A stretch of 64,000 nt of DNA, from positions 101,358,064 to 101,422,063 of the forward strand of contig JAVIAB010000092.1 of NCBI GenBank assembly GCA_032433765.1, written 5' to 3'. The notes under the pieces are model-generated. The model saw nothing but the letters and a program-made list of their open reading frames with translations. It was not told the origin of the DNA and did no database searches. The translations under genes and the position numbers were made by a program. The DNA comes from Megaustenia siamemsis. Taxonomy: Eukaryota; Mollusca; Gastropoda; Stylommatophora; Ariophantidae. Positions 11,566 through 22,559 of the stretch are shown piece by piece. The number at the start of each line of letters is the position of its first letter. The stretch's first letter is position 1.

Positions 11566-11795
11566 TAACCAATTTCATTGCAGTCAGAAATTCCGCATAT
11601 CTGCTGTACCACATGTCATAGCATATCCCAAAATGCATGGGCAAATTCTGTTGAAAAGGCGCTCAATGCACGTCCTAATTGACTGCACAGTCGACGATTC
11701 AAACCTCATTCTTACGACATGCGTGACAGGTAACATTGGCTATACTCTTTTCTCCCCTCCCCGTGGAGGCCCCGCTAGCCACACTGACAGACAGC
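11566..11795 (+). repeat. interspersed repeat R8, copy 1
   Basis: Homologous over about 220 bases to 49683-49912: shared blocks TTTCATT, CATATC, AAATTCTGTTG, GCACGTCCTA, TTGACTGCACAG/TTGATTGCACAG, and GTGGAGGCCCCG near the end. Both copies carry ATTCTA-type sequence on the left. It could be an old coding remnant, but neither copy has a recognisable domain. Confidence 0.65.
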
Positions 11796-11903
11796 CTGAT
11801 AGATAGACTGACAGACAACCTGATAGATAGACTGACAGACAACTTGATATATAGACTGACAGACAACCTGATAGATAGACTGACAGACAACCTGATATAT
11901 AAG
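11784..11903. repeat. 24-bp array, about 5 units
   Basis: Units of GACAGACAACCTGATAGATA plus GACT, lying directly at the end of R8. The related R8 copy at 49.7 kb has no such array. Confidence 0.93.
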
Positions 11904-11994
11904 TGCAGCATAAACCACTTGTCAAATTAAAGGACTGATACATATTTTAGTTCAAAATATGCAGGAACAGTTATTAAAACATACAACGTAATAT

Positions 11995-12097
11995 CATCAT
12001 CATCATGTGCCATACCGGTTGGCGTAGGCGATCATGTCCTTCCTTAATCTTCTATCTACAGTGCATCGTATCAGTTCTGTTGTTGACTATTATCCAG
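11995..12097 (-). mobile_element. 103-bp LINE-C tail with 10-bp target-site duplication
   Basis: AACGTAATAT occurs at 11985-11994 and 12098-12107, bounding an antisense fragment. The fragment encodes only the last residues of LINE-C (compare TIRCTVDRR-type sequence at 31.3 kb) and ends in CAT repeats, i.e. an (ATG)n tail on the sense strand. This extreme 5' truncation is typical of target-primed reverse transcription. It also shows that the family ends in an ATG-rich tail rather than poly(A). Confidence 0.85.
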
Positions 12098-12107
12098 AAC
12101 GTAATAT

Positions 12108-12530
12108 AAATAATAATTGGGTGCATGTCCACTGTGTGTTGGCTCTCTAAAGAAATACCGGATGTTTCTCACTTCTATTTACCCTTCGGATTGCACATAG
12201 TCTGAGCTTTGGGTTAGGAATGCACCAACGATGTGACCTAAGATCGTTACGACAGGGTCAGCACTTCAAGGCTGTCATGACCTCACTTTACTTTTTCAAA
12301 GAAGCCTGCCGGAAATAGTTTTTTTTATAAAATAAGACTGGTCAAGGAGGTAAAATTCGCAGCAGTCCACCGTCCACCCCCTCTCAAAAACTGATAATCC
12401 TCACTGATGTAAACACATAGTATTACAGCATGCATGGGATGGATAAGGCCTAACTTCTCAACAGAATCAGGTAATGATGACAATTACTGCAGGCTATGCG
12501 AATCGTTTTCTGATTTTTTGTTTGTTTTTG
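12108..12530. other. no gene seen
   Basis: Nothing recognised. Confidence 0.55.
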
Positions 12531-12846
12531 CGTTCGCCGTGTTTCACCTCCGACGAAGACCCTAAGACTAGGAACTGAATTTGTGAGTGTTAATCCTTTT
12601 TTTCCCTGGCAGTCGTGTGCACAGAAGTCCCTCGCCGCACATGCAGATAACTCCGCCTTCGGAGGTACTCATATTTTTCTCGTCGATGAGTAATTGACGT
12701 TTGATGTCGGGCCTCGCTGCTGAGACATGGGGTGGTTGCCGCTGAGAGAAATCCCAAATAAAAATCCCAACTGTTGCAGGCGGGATTTGAACACACAACC
12801 TCTCTGTCTCGAGACCGGCGTCTTGCCTCAACACCAACCAGTCCCG
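12531..12846 (-). mobile_element. SINE-3, tRNA-headed, full-length copy
   Basis: Read on the minus strand, the head starts near 12846 with ACTGGTTGGTGTTGAGGC, followed by GACGCCGGTCTCGAGAC and box B GTTCAAATCCCGCC, like a tRNA with a long variable arm (Leu/Ser type). The body contains CAATTACTCATCGACGAG, GAGTACCTCCGAAGGCGG and TGCGGCGAGGGAC, and ends near GGCGAACG. Two other copies (27680-27990 antisense, 52957-53100 sense, 5'-truncated) share body and end. A conserved central domain is possible but I cannot name it. Confidence 0.85.
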
Positions 12847-14262
12847 TTTTCATGGATTTAAAACTAAACACACATCGCTGATTCTGTTACATAATATCAA
12901 TCAATCAATCGTCAAATCATTCAAGCCCTGTGTCAAGGCTACTACTATATCTCATCTAGATGGCTAATTAGTTAACCTGACCTTAACGTCTCTATCAAAG
13001 GAGAATAGTACAATTTATGAAGAATTAAACCAAACCATCAACCGTTTACGAACTCTTCTCCATAATAAAAGAAACAGAAATTAATCCCCCTCTTGTCAAT
13101 AAATCTGTTCGATTAATACGGCCTTACTGATGCGGAGATTGTCATGAATATCCCCACGAAGAATTAGCTCTCCTCAATCAAACAAAGCCCATTAAACCCC
13201 TTTATGTTTTGGTCATAGGCCACGGACTCTCACCCACCCACATTCCTCGTCATTTTTTCTTCTTTTCTTCAGTCTAGATCAATGTACTTGAGGGCTTTCA
13301 TTACTTCTTTTTTCCCATGCATTCCTGGACTTTTCCTGGCATTCTCTTTCCTTGTGGGTCCTATGCCAGTGATTGTCTTGCTGTGGTTTTCTCATTTTGA
13401 GCCTAATCCATATCAAATTTCCACTTATAATCTGCAGCCCTATTGGCACTTGTTTTGCTCTTTTACTGTTATCGTCTTTTCTGCTCTTGTCATACAATTG
13501 ACTCTCCTAATTTAATTTATAATTCTGCGTGTCATTACAACAGAGTTTACGGCGATTTTCGTTTTCCTCACTAATACGTGGTCGGTTTGGAGCTCTCAAA
13601 ATGTGTTCCTCTTTTGGGCTGTAACATACACTCATACAAGACATGGTTAAAGCTTTACCAAGAAAAATAACACAACAAATACTGACATTTGGCCTACAAG
13701 CGGTCTTTTTTTTCAGAGAGAAAGAACAACGCGAACAGACAACGGAATAAAGAAAAGCTCTACTACATCTAGAATGAGCGTGAGAATTAAAGAAAAGAGA
13801 AATATAAATTGGAATAACAAATAAAACGATAACATAATAAACTAAAAGGGTACTACATTATATGCACAACTTTAAAAGAGAATAATAATTGATAATGAAT
13901 AAAAATGAGGAAATGAAAAGAATTTTTTGTCAAAATAATAAATAATGCAAGACAGCTGAGACTCGATCCAGAAGCTCCCAGTGTGTGTGTACGTCACATC
14001 CGGATGTGATAAGAAGTGAGAGAGGAAAAAACCTTGACCTTTAACGCGTACGAGTGTTTATGTATTCCCTTCTCAGTCTCAAATATAATTTTCCTTCACA
14101 CATCCCCCCTCTCTCTCCCTCTTTCAACGCATGTCTCTCTTCTACCTTCACCAAGTAGAGCGGCATCTGCCACTCTGTTGGATGAAACATTTACTGATAA
14201 GTGCTAAATCGTCTCCATTTCGTATACCCATCCAGTTTCCTCTTGTTTTATCATTATTCTTG
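12847..14262. other. no gene seen
   Basis: AT-rich. Frames at 13279-13515 overlap on opposite strands and show no domain. No repeat shared with the rest of the window was noticed. Confidence 0.5.
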
Positions 14263-14410
14263 TCCACTGAAGAAGACTTTTAGGTTGAAACATACTATGC
14301 AGTTATTTATTAGAAAAGCCCCAACATATCCTTTATATGTTTGATCATTTATATTTATTTATGTATGAAAAGGTATGGCAACAGCTTTACAGTAGGAGAT
14401 GATCATAAAT
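14263..14410 (+). repeat. possible retroelement 3' tail
   Basis: CACTGAAGAAGACTTTTAGG with TTGAAAC, then GGTATGGCAACAGCTTTACA, is similar to the reverse complement of about 23880-23975. The form 'TGAAGAAGGCnTTTnGGnnGAAACG' is seen at the 3' ends of several retroelements, including Penelope-like ones. Class not settled. Confidence 0.35.
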
Positions 14411-15035
14411 CACATTAAGTTGTATTCTACACTTTATTGTAATATGCCATATTGTTTTGTATAATTCTATATTATTTGTCTTATGATTTATTATATGTTA
14501 ACATATGCGATTCACTCTTAATTAATGTACAATATATGGGGCGCGTTCTTTCTGTCCTGCATCCAGAAGAACATATAAACATGTGTTGCTTCAGCGCACA
14601 CATTCATAGTTCGTTGGTTATTGATTCAGCAACATTTGGCCTTGTTACGCACATACACACATTTACCAATAATTTTTTCATCTTCTCCCAAAAAGATGAA
14701 TATCCCTTCACTAGAAGCAGCTTGAAGAGTCGATCAATTTGGAAGATGTTATTGCAGTTCACTTTCTGAGCTGACATTTAATCATTCGATATAAATAACA
14801 GCAAAATTGATCAGAAAAAAATATATGGGGTGAAACACATTTGTATATGTGTATTATATAATGTTTCACACAATCAAGAAAAGCACGCACACACATTTCC
14901 GTATCTTATTGATTTTATTTTCAATGATTTTTTTTTATTAAAAGATAAATTTGGTTAAAAATGTAATGACGTGTAAGCGACTTAGTTGTTAAAGCTATTG
15001 GATACAACATTTAGTGAAAATAGTCGTTGTGGTAT
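14411..15035. other. no gene seen
   Basis: AT-rich sequence leading into the TA/GA microsatellite. The frame at 14452-14769 has no recognised feature. Confidence 0.5.
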
Positions 15036-15104
15036 TATATATATATATATATATAACGTTTTTTCTGAGTATGTTTATATGTAAGACATACATATATATT
15101 TTTC

Positions 15105-15160
<56 letters not shown>

Positions 15161-15165
15161 CACAC

Positions 15166-15243
<78 letters not shown>
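15036..15243. repeat. compound (TA)n-(CA)n-(GA)n microsatellite
   Basis: TA runs at about 15037-15054 and 15098-15212, joined to a GA run at 15211-15243. Open frames here ([12 protein letters not shown]) are artefacts. Confidence 0.97.
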
Positions 15244-15247
<4 letters not shown>

Positions 15248-15394
15248 GAGATAGAGCATTTTTACTATTACGATTCTTTTTTGCGCTCAACATGAACAGG
15301 GACCTACACTTTTTTCGTTCGGCTCCAACAGGGCTATGTACTAAATTCCACATATCCTAAAATCAAGCACCACTCAACAAAATGGCACCAAAAA

Positions 15395-15505
15395 AATCAG
15401 GTGACACTAGGAAAAAAAGGCACAAAAAATGCAGGCAGTCACCGTATTAAGGATTTGAGCCAGCTAGCTTAGAGTAAGTGGCAACTACCTTAACTACTCA
15501 ACAAT
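15395..15505 (-). mobile_element. possible SINE-7 head
   Basis: Minus strand reads GTAGTTAAGGTAGTTGCCAC, then GCTGGCTCAAATCCTTAA, resembling box A and box B at tRNA-like spacing, followed by T-rich sequence. Single copy in this window, so tentative. Confidence 0.35.
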
Positions 15506-15544
15506 TCTCTGTCTCTACTCACAACTCTTCCCTTCAACCTTTCC

Positions 15545-15905
15545 TTCATCATCATCATCATAATCAAGTACCGGGCCTGCTGGCGTAGGTGATCATGTCT
15601 CTCCACAACTTTCGATCTCGACAGTTATTTATCATTTCTGTTTTTAACCTTCTGCCAAGCCATTCTCTTAAGCTGTCTGGTATTTTTTCTCTTTGCTTTC
15701 CTCTATCTCTTCGTCCCTCAATTTTTCCAGTTGTTACAATATATTCCATTTGTTCTCTTCTCATTACACGGCTAAAAATGATGATTGTTTCTTCCTAATA
15801 TTGGAAATTAGCTCTCTTTTTGCTTTCACCTCTTTCAGAACATTTTCATTACTCTTCTTAGCTGTCCATGGTATTCTTAACATTCTTCTGTAAAACCACA
15901 TTTCT
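15545..15905 (-). mobile_element. LINE-C reverse transcriptase C-terminal remnant and 3' end
   Basis: Minus-strand translation gives a degraded NVVLQKNVKNTMDS block (usual MWFYRRMLRIPW), then an open stretch RREQMEYIVTTGKIEGRRDR, KQREKIPDSLREWLGRR, NNCRDRKLWRDMITYASRPG and a stop, followed by an ATGATGATGATG tail at 15547-15560. This is the tail region of a non-LTR reverse transcriptase. LINE-C is the commonest LINE here (about eight copies), always only the 3' few hundred bases. The upstream part has several stops, so the copy is dead. Confidence 0.87.
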
Positions 15906-15909
15906 ACAG

Positions 15910-16060
15910 TAAAAAAAAAAGTAAAGTACCCCTGTCACGACAAGTGGCGTATAGTAAATATGGTGTTATTGACCCTATATTTTGCAGACCTTCAGCACAT
16001 GATTTTTGGGGTAATGTGGTCGGTATTACCAATTGATACTCAACTGATACTCAATTACGA
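15910..16060 (-). mobile_element. SINE-1, 3' part only
   Basis: The antisense tail GTAAAGTACCCCTGTCACGA, CAAGTGGCGTATAG, then GTAATGTGGTCGGTATTAC matches SINE-1. The tRNA-like head is lost. A worn stretch to about 16090 resembles the middle of the element. Confidence 0.8.
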
Positions 16061-16394
16061 CTCGGTGAACCTAGAAGCCAGCAATTAGGGACAAACCAGC
16101 AGCCTACATCTTTTCTTGCATAGATACATTCACAGATCACTGAGCCAACGCGGACTCATTTTACATTATTTTTTTGCGTTAAAACAAATCGTATTGTTAT
16201 ATTTTGAAGCGAATTCTGGATTATATGATAACGGTCAAGTAAACATTTGAGGTGACATAAATGTAGTGCTAGAGAGGAATAAGAAGAGCGGATTGTTTAA
16301 CTATAAAGGGTCGAATTTATGAAAAACTTATTACGAACCTCATGGGAGAACCCACATTTGGTAAAAATGTTTTGATAATGTAATGAAACAGAAA
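16061..16394. other. no gene seen
   Basis: Short AT-rich stretch with worn SINE-1 sequence at its left end. Confidence 0.5.
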
Positions 16395-16735
16395 CAATTG
16401 GAACATGTAGAGACAAGTGGAAAATGTAGAGACAAGTGGAACATGTAGAGACAAGTGGAACATGTAGAGACAAGTGGAACATGTAGAGACAAGTGGAACA
16501 TGTAGAGACAAGTGGAACATGTAGAGACAAGTGGAACATGTAGAGACAAGTGGAACATGTAGAGACAAGTGGAACATGTAGAGACAAATGGAAAATGCAA
16601 AGACACGTAGACCATGTAGAGACACATGTAAAATGTAAAGACAAGTTGAACAATTAAAGACAAGGGGAAAATGTAAAGATAACGATAATTTAGATAATGT
16701 AAAGGCAAATGGAAAATGTAAAGACAACGGGATCA
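16395..16735. repeat. 19-bp array, about 17 units
   Basis: Units read ACATGTAGAGACAAGTGGA. The central nine or so are perfect; the right end decays. Nineteen is not a multiple of three, so all three minus-strand frames read through the same 19-residue peptide cycle (STCSTCLYMFHLSLHVPLV). Confidence 0.95.
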
Positions 16736-16992
16736 AATTAAGGAAGGCAAAGTTGGAAGAAAATATTTGAAAAAAAAGATACTCGACAGGAAAAAGATAC
16801 CCGACAAGAAAATGACATCGCAATAAGTCAGCCGTGGAATTTATAAACAACTGTACAACGTTCTGATGAGTTATAATTACCTACACAAAGAGGTATTGTA
16901 TCCGCTGATGATGATAATATGTTCAATACTGTACATATTGTATCAAACAAACAAATTAAGGACTCGAAAAAATCCGTAAACAAACAGAGAAA

Positions 16993-17105
16993 AATAAACA
17001 TCCCGAACTAGGATTGAACCCGTTCTCCTCGAAACAGCGCCATGTCACGAGAGACCTGCATTTCAGCACACTCCAATTTGTACTTTTTTAGGTTGCTTAG
17101 CAGGT
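16993..17105 (-). mobile_element. SINE-4, tRNA-like head
   Basis: Minus strand contains CTCTCGTGACATGGCGCTGT, then CGAGGAGAACGGGTTCAATCC. The second half is a clear box B. The same arrangement (TCGTGGCAAGGCGCTGTGCC, GAGGAGTCCGGGTACGATCC) occurs antisense at 63733-63825. Two related copies support a tRNA-derived element rather than a tRNA gene; a clean acceptor stem is not seen. Confidence 0.6.
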
Positions 17106-17302
17106 AGTGTGCTGAACTGCAGGTCAAAATAATCTATCAAGTAACGGTGAAAAGGTGAACGACTTAGAAGTAAACAAATAGAGAACAGATGAATGGTATT
17201 TATGTCTTGACACGAAAAAATTTCATAAAAAACTGACACGCAAATGAGAAGATCAGAGAAAACTAGTAAACAAATCATCAAGACGACGCCCGAAAAGTGT
17301 TA

Positions 17303-17545
17303 AGGGTGGCCTGGCCTCATTCCGACCACATCACCCATGAAATGTGCTGTTCGTAATTTAAAAATATGGGCACCAGCACCACATTCCCTATGCGACGTAT
17401 ATATTTTATTACCCCACACACACACACATACACATTATTCCCTTCATGCGAATTCAGGGTGTCTTCTCACCGCAGAACCCGACATTTACTCAATCATTAT
17501 TATCTGATTTACACGGAAATGGTAGTCACTTGTTAAGTGTTGTAT
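17303..17545 (+). repeat. interspersed repeat R5, copy 1
   Basis: Near-colinear with the reverse complement of 19780-20042: GGCCTGGCC, ATTCCGACCACATC, TTAAAAATATGGGCAC, CACCACATTCCCTATGCG, a (CA)n tract, ATGCGAATTCAGGGT, AACCCGACATTTACTCAAT and ATTTACACGGAAATGGTAGT. Its first 120 bases also resemble the 3' half of SINE-1. Confidence 0.8.
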
Positions 17546-18249
17546 TTCTTTCTGATACACAATTAAGGTGAATGACTAACACAAATGTGTTTCGCCATGT
17601 ACCTAATCCCTAATGTATAAGGCAGGAAAGCAAAAGAAATATATACTTCTCTATATAATTTACATCAAATAGTAATTTTTAGAATCATAAACCCGATAAG
17701 TTGCATTCATTCCCTACACAATAATAAATCTGAGAGACATTAACCTGCACAAAGCCAATGTATTATTGCGCCCATCTAATAGCACTACATTGAAATATTA
17801 ACAATCTCTTCAACTATATTAACTGCAAGAAGTGTCGATTCAAATGTAACTGCAATCACACTGTATTGCACCGCCTTAATGAGAGTTGATCGATTCTTTC
17901 ACGATCATGTTCCGATGGGACAGTCAATATAAAACTTTTCATTTAAATTAGGTCTGGTATTAGAGAAAATCGTTAAAAGAAAAAAAAAATAGAAACACCA
18001 CCAACACGCAACCACTTTTTTAATGCACACAAAAAAGGGTAATTAGCAACACATAATGGAGCATGATAGTGTTGGGACCATCGATCTGTAACAATGGGCA
18101 TCTAACCGATGACGACATGAGCTTCAAACGTATGTTGTTGGCCTGTCTTGTGTGTAGAAAGAAGACTTGATCGTAGAAATCGTTTGGGGACATTGACTGC
18201 TGGTAAAGGTAGAGCATGTATTATGCTATGTTAAGATTATAATCAATGC
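17546..18249. other. no gene seen
   Basis: AT-rich. The frame at 18020-18217 is unsupported. Confidence 0.5.
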
Positions 18250-18375
18250 ACTCCGGATATACCCATAGGTGGTACGATCTTCTCCTCGAAAAATTGAGTA
18301 CCTCCGCTGAGAACCCAGAGCTATGTGCACGAGCTCCGATGTACGGCCTGTCATCCATAGAACATGTATGGTCAG
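18250..18375 (+). repeat. interspersed repeat R6, copy 1
   Basis: Homologous to 47270-47390: GCACTCCGGATAYACYCATA, CGATCTTCTCC, ACCTCCGCTGAGAACCC and GTGCACGAGCTCCG are shared in order. No class recognised. Confidence 0.6.
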
Positions 18376-18542
18376 TGTGAGCAAATCGATGTGAATTATT
18401 TTAGCCTTAAAAGCAGGGCGTGTCTGTGTTTAGCCTTATTAGTTCTGAATATTTCATCGAAGCAAGCAAATATATTGAAGGTGATTTTCTTTCCATTTGG
18501 ACGGTTATGGTCGAGATTTTCACGGGAAATACCCCCATAAAG

Positions 18543-19637
18543 AAGCTACCCTATGACAAGCTACCCTATGACAAGCTACCCTATGGCAAGCGACCCTATG
18601 ACAACCTACCCTATGGCAAGCTACCATATGGCAAGCTACCCTGTGGCAAGCTACCCTATTGCAAGCTACCCTATGGCAAGCTACCCTATGACAAGCTACC
18701 CTATGGCAAGCTACCCTATGACAAGCTACCCTATGACAAGCTACCCTGTGGCAAGCTACCCTATTGCAAGCTACCCTATGGCAAGCTACCCTATGACAAG
18801 CTACCCTATGACAAGCTACCCTATGGCAAGCTACCATATGGCAAGCTACCCTATTGCAAGCTACCCTATGGCAAGCTACCCTATGGCAAGCTACCATATG
18901 GCAAGCTACCATATGACAGGCTACCCTATGACAAGCTGCCCTATGACAAGCTACCCTATGACAGGCTACCCTATGACAAGCTACTCTATGACAAGATACT
19001 CTATGACAGGCTACCCTATGACAAGCTACTCTATGACAAGCTACCATATGACAAGCTACCCTATGACAGGCTACCCTATGACAGGCTACCCTATGACAAG
19101 CTACCTTATGACAGGCTACCCTAAGACAACCTACCCTATGACAACCTACCCTATGACAGGCTACCCTATGACAACCTACCCTATGACAGGCTACCCTATG
19201 ACAAGCTACCCTATGACAAGCTACCCTATGACAGGCTACCCTATGACAACCTACCCTATGACAGGCTACACTATGACAAGCTACCATATGACAAGCTACT
19301 CTATGACAAGCTACCCTATGACAAGTTACCCAATGACAAGCTACCCTATGACAACCTACCCTATGACAGGCTACCCTATGACAAGCTACCCTATGACAAG
19401 CTACCCTATGACAGGCTACCCTATGACAACCTACCCTATGACAGGCTACCCTATGACAAGCTACCATATGACAAGCTACTCTATGACAAGCCACCCTATG
19501 ACAAGTTACCCTATGACAGGCTACCCTATGACAAGCTACCCTATGACAAGCTACCCTATGACAGGCTACCCTATGACAGGCTACCCTATGACAAGCTACC
19601 CTATGACAGGCTACCCTATGACAAGCTACCCTATGAC
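18543..19637. repeat. 15-bp array, about 73 units, with higher-order patterns
   Basis: Units read AAGCTACCCTATGAC, with GGC, AGG and AAC variants. 19201-19260 and 19381-19440 are identical, so part of the array has a 180-bp higher-order unit; an earlier part repeats at about 105 bases. The period is five codons, which keeps long frames open on both strands (up to 397 codons). I do not regard them as genes. The right flank (about 19658-19695) resembles R5. Confidence 0.96.
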
Positions 19638-19779
19638 AGTGTCGCTGATTATCTACAGGGCATCTCACTCGCTTCAAAACCCGACATTTATTTAATAGTT
19701 GTACAGTAACCACTAACCAGGATGTTGCTAAAATATTTGAAGCGGGCTTACCCCATTTTGAAAGAAATGTGAAGCCATC

Positions 19780-20042
19780 ATAATATGCTGTAAGCGACTA
19801 CCATTTCCGTGTAAATCAGATAATAATTATTGAGTAAATGTCGGGTTCTGTAGAGAGAAGATACCCTGAATTCGCATGATGGAATAATGTTGGTGTGTGT
19901 GTGTGTGTGTGTGGGGGGGGGGGGTAATAAAAGATATAGGCCGCATAGGGAATGTGGTGCTAGTGCCCATATTTTTAAATTACCAGCAGTACATTTTATG
20001 GGCGATGTGGTCGGAATAGGGCCAGGCCGCTCTAATTTCATA
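19780..20042 (-). repeat. interspersed repeat R5, copy 2
   Basis: Antisense counterpart of 17303-17545, with an expanded (GT)n/G-run at about 19893-19924. Both ends of the similarity fall at similar points, suggesting element boundaries. Confidence 0.8.
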
Positions 20043-20268
20043 GAAAAAATAATTTAGACTTGTAAAGATTTTCTTAAATTAAACGACATGATTTCTGTCA
20101 CTGTGTTATTTATGTTCAATTTAAATTGTTTACTGTGTGTTGCGCAATCTCGTTATGTCATTCTTGAACTGTAGGAATGGAATATTCATGATTTGTCATT
20201 TGCGAATTCTTGCTTCTTGCACCGATGCCATTGTTCATCATATTATCCTCTCAGACTCTAGGATTATA

Positions 20269-20594
20269 CTCAGGGCTGGCGTGAGGGGATCTGACGTTCC
20301 TGAGTACGAAAGTGTAGGCTCCCTTTGATAAGTGTGTGAGTGTGTGTGTGTGTCTGTAGTATTATTATATTCATATTTTAGTCGATTTTTTAAACATAAT
20401 TTTAGGGTTTACTTAAATATTTTAGAAAAAAATTAAATGAAATATTTTTAAAATACTAAATACTTTGCTATAATAAAAAAAACCTGAAGGATTTAATTTT
20501 TTTTTTAATGGGGTGCTTATGATAAAGGCTAATGTTCCCTGCACATCTCATAGGTGATCGCCTAGGTTCGCCTAATGGTAACACAGGCCCTGAG
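20269..20594. mobile_element. possible hAT-like MITE
   Basis: Begins CAGGGCTGGCGTGAGG and ends, on the other strand, CAGGGCCTGTGTTACC. CAGGG termini and internal CCTAGG/GCCTAATGG motifs are common in hAT elements. The 8-base flanks do not match, so no target-site duplication is visible. No transposase. Confidence 0.35.
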
Positions 20595-20908
20595 CATTTT
20601 CTTGTTTTTGTTATTAGTTACCAGTCTTTTAAACCGAAATCAAACCATGATTGGTATCTAACTCATTGATTTTAATTTCAGGTTTTTTATTTCTGTTGAG
20701 AGAGTTCAGTGTCTGGCACTTTAACCAGCAATATATTTCGAAGTAATATACCTAAGACCTACTCAAAAGAAGGTACGTTTTAATGTAAACGAGAATATAA
20801 AGTCATGTTAGTTTAGTAATAGACAATAATCAAAGAAGAGAAAACCCCTTCAACAAACACGTAGTGTCGCAATGGTCAATGAGAAACGTTTGCTGGTAAT
20901 CAGTTAAA

Positions 20909-21235
20909 GGTAAACGTAAAGTACGAGACTTGAACCGGCGTCTTAGCACGCGAGTTTACATCCATATGTGCTCGGCCGCCTATCCAGAAATGTTCGGAGA
21001 TTTCTGTATAGTGTCGCCTCAAGCATCGAAGCTCAGATGCGAGGCAACATTCCTCACCTTTTCAAGGTAATACCCTGGTACCCATTTCTGCCAACGGCTG
21101 GGTCGACCGTGGGGGTATCTCTTTTTTCCAACCATGAGTAGAACTCACACTGCTCCCAGCGGGAATCGAACACGGGTTGTTCGAACGTCGGTAGTCCAGT
21201 CGGGTGGTTTTCCCAACTCGGCTACCGAGGCCCCT
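20909..21235 (-). mobile_element. SINE-2, full-length, with 12-bp target-site duplication
   Basis: TAATCAGTTAAA at 20897-20908 and 21236-21247 bounds the element. On the minus strand it starts GGGGCCTCGGTAGCCGAGTT (box A) and has box B CCCGTGTTCGATTCCCGC, better preserved than the 7.4-kb copy. It ends in GTACTTTACGTTTACCTTTA-type sequence. It contains about 40 bases absent from the 7.4-kb copy around 20985-21045. Confidence 0.9.
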
Positions 21236-21247
21236 TAATCAGTTAAA

Positions 21248-21778
21248 ATGCGTTCGAACTACATAACTGCTCGCCAATGAAACGAATACATATATAACGT
21301 ACATAGCTATCTGCTTCTCTAGGGGAAAACTATACTGCCGCATTTGTATGTAAATGAGAATATATAATTAACATGTCGATGACATATTGCTTTCCACATG
21401 GGATACACGATGTCTGATTAATTGGTTATAATTTCCGTGTAAATATAAAGATAATATCAAAACATTTATTTTTATGATTACGGGTAATAAGGTAAAGAGA
21501 GGGCAGGAAGAGAAGTACTGACGAATGAAAACTCAGTATTACGCGGGGGGAAAGGTTCTACTTTTATAGTTGAAACCGGGAATTTTATTAACTCAATGAA
21601 GCCCAGCATATGGAATGAGGCAGAAGTCGATCATATGAGATTAGAGAATACTCAAAATAAATAGGTTATCAACAGATGTCAATGGGATAAGAAAGTAGGT
21701 TTGATACAAGATTCCAACATACTAATTTAACATATCATACACTTTTAATATAATGTAGAATTTAAATTGTCATAAACT

Positions 21779-21822
<44 letters not shown>

Positions 21823-22130
21823 ATATCGAGCTATGCGTTTCTTAAATTAGTGCCCTTTAAGCAATAAATGCCAACTCTTTTATTGGACTCATGAGTGCAC
21901 TAGAAAGAGGTTATTTAAAAAAAAATCATTGAGGTCAGAATCATCCATACGTTGCTTCATTTAGAGACGTATCTAAGACATTATGTCGATTATGTCAAAC
22001 AACAACTAGGTTTATGAGCTCGTCTCATATAAGCATCTTTTCATCACTCAGCGCATTATTTACAGGGGGTAGGGGGGGGGAGAGAAAAACAAAATCAAAT
22101 GATATATTACTCCATTGTGCTTTAACAACA
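21248..22130. other. no gene seen; (TA)n at 21783-21818
   Basis: AT-rich, with a TA microsatellite and a G-run near 22067-22080. No gene or shared repeat recognised. Confidence 0.55.
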
Positions 22131-22559
22131 TAATATACCAAGCAGTGAAAGTTCTTGTTGTAAAGTCTGGCTCTTGAAATGTGAAATCGTGTTATGTTGT
22201 GTTATTGGGCAGTGAAAATTCAGAGAAAATTAAACGTTTATTTTACTACATACGTACAATACACGTAAAACACACAAATGACAAGTGAATGCATGAAAAC
22301 AATGCGCTCAAATGACACGTGAATGCAAGAAAATGATGTGCTCAAATGACACGTGAATGCAAGAAAATGATGTGCTCAAATGACACGTGAATGCAAGAAA
22401 ATGATGTGCTCAAATGACACGTGAATGCAAGAAAATAATGCGCACAAATGACACGCGAATGCAAGAAAATAATGTGCACAAATGACATGTGAATGCAAGA
22501 AAATGATGCGCACAAATTACCCTTAAATAATATAAAACTCAAGTGCGCTTAAAAAAAAC
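22131..22559. repeat. about 429-bp segmental duplication, copy 1
   Basis: ATATACCAAGCAGTGAAAGT, then TTGTTGTAAAGTCTGGCTCTTGAAATG, and onward into ACTACATACGTACAAT match 22563-22730 at about 429 bases offset, with many point differences. Each copy leads into the same 34-bp array, so a whole block including part of the array was duplicated in tandem. Confidence 0.85.
22258..22515. repeat. 34-bp array, first block, about 7 units
   Basis: Units contain CAAATGACACGTGAATGCAA and GAAAATGATGTGCT. Confidence 0.93.

Noticed and set aside
15036..15243. Frames of alternating Tyr-Ile and Arg-Glu
   Set aside because: Translation of (TA)n and (GA)n microsatellites.
18520..19713. Open frames up to 397 codons on both strands, rich in His/Cys/Arg or Pro/Tyr/Met
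   Set aside because: They are the translation of a 15-base tandem array, open on both strands because the period is a multiple of three. There is no domain, splice or start context.
20269..20594. Firm hAT transposon call
   Set aside because: CAGGG ends fit, but the 8-base flanks (ATTATACT and AGCATTTT) do not match and no transposase is present. Kept only as a low-confidence feature.
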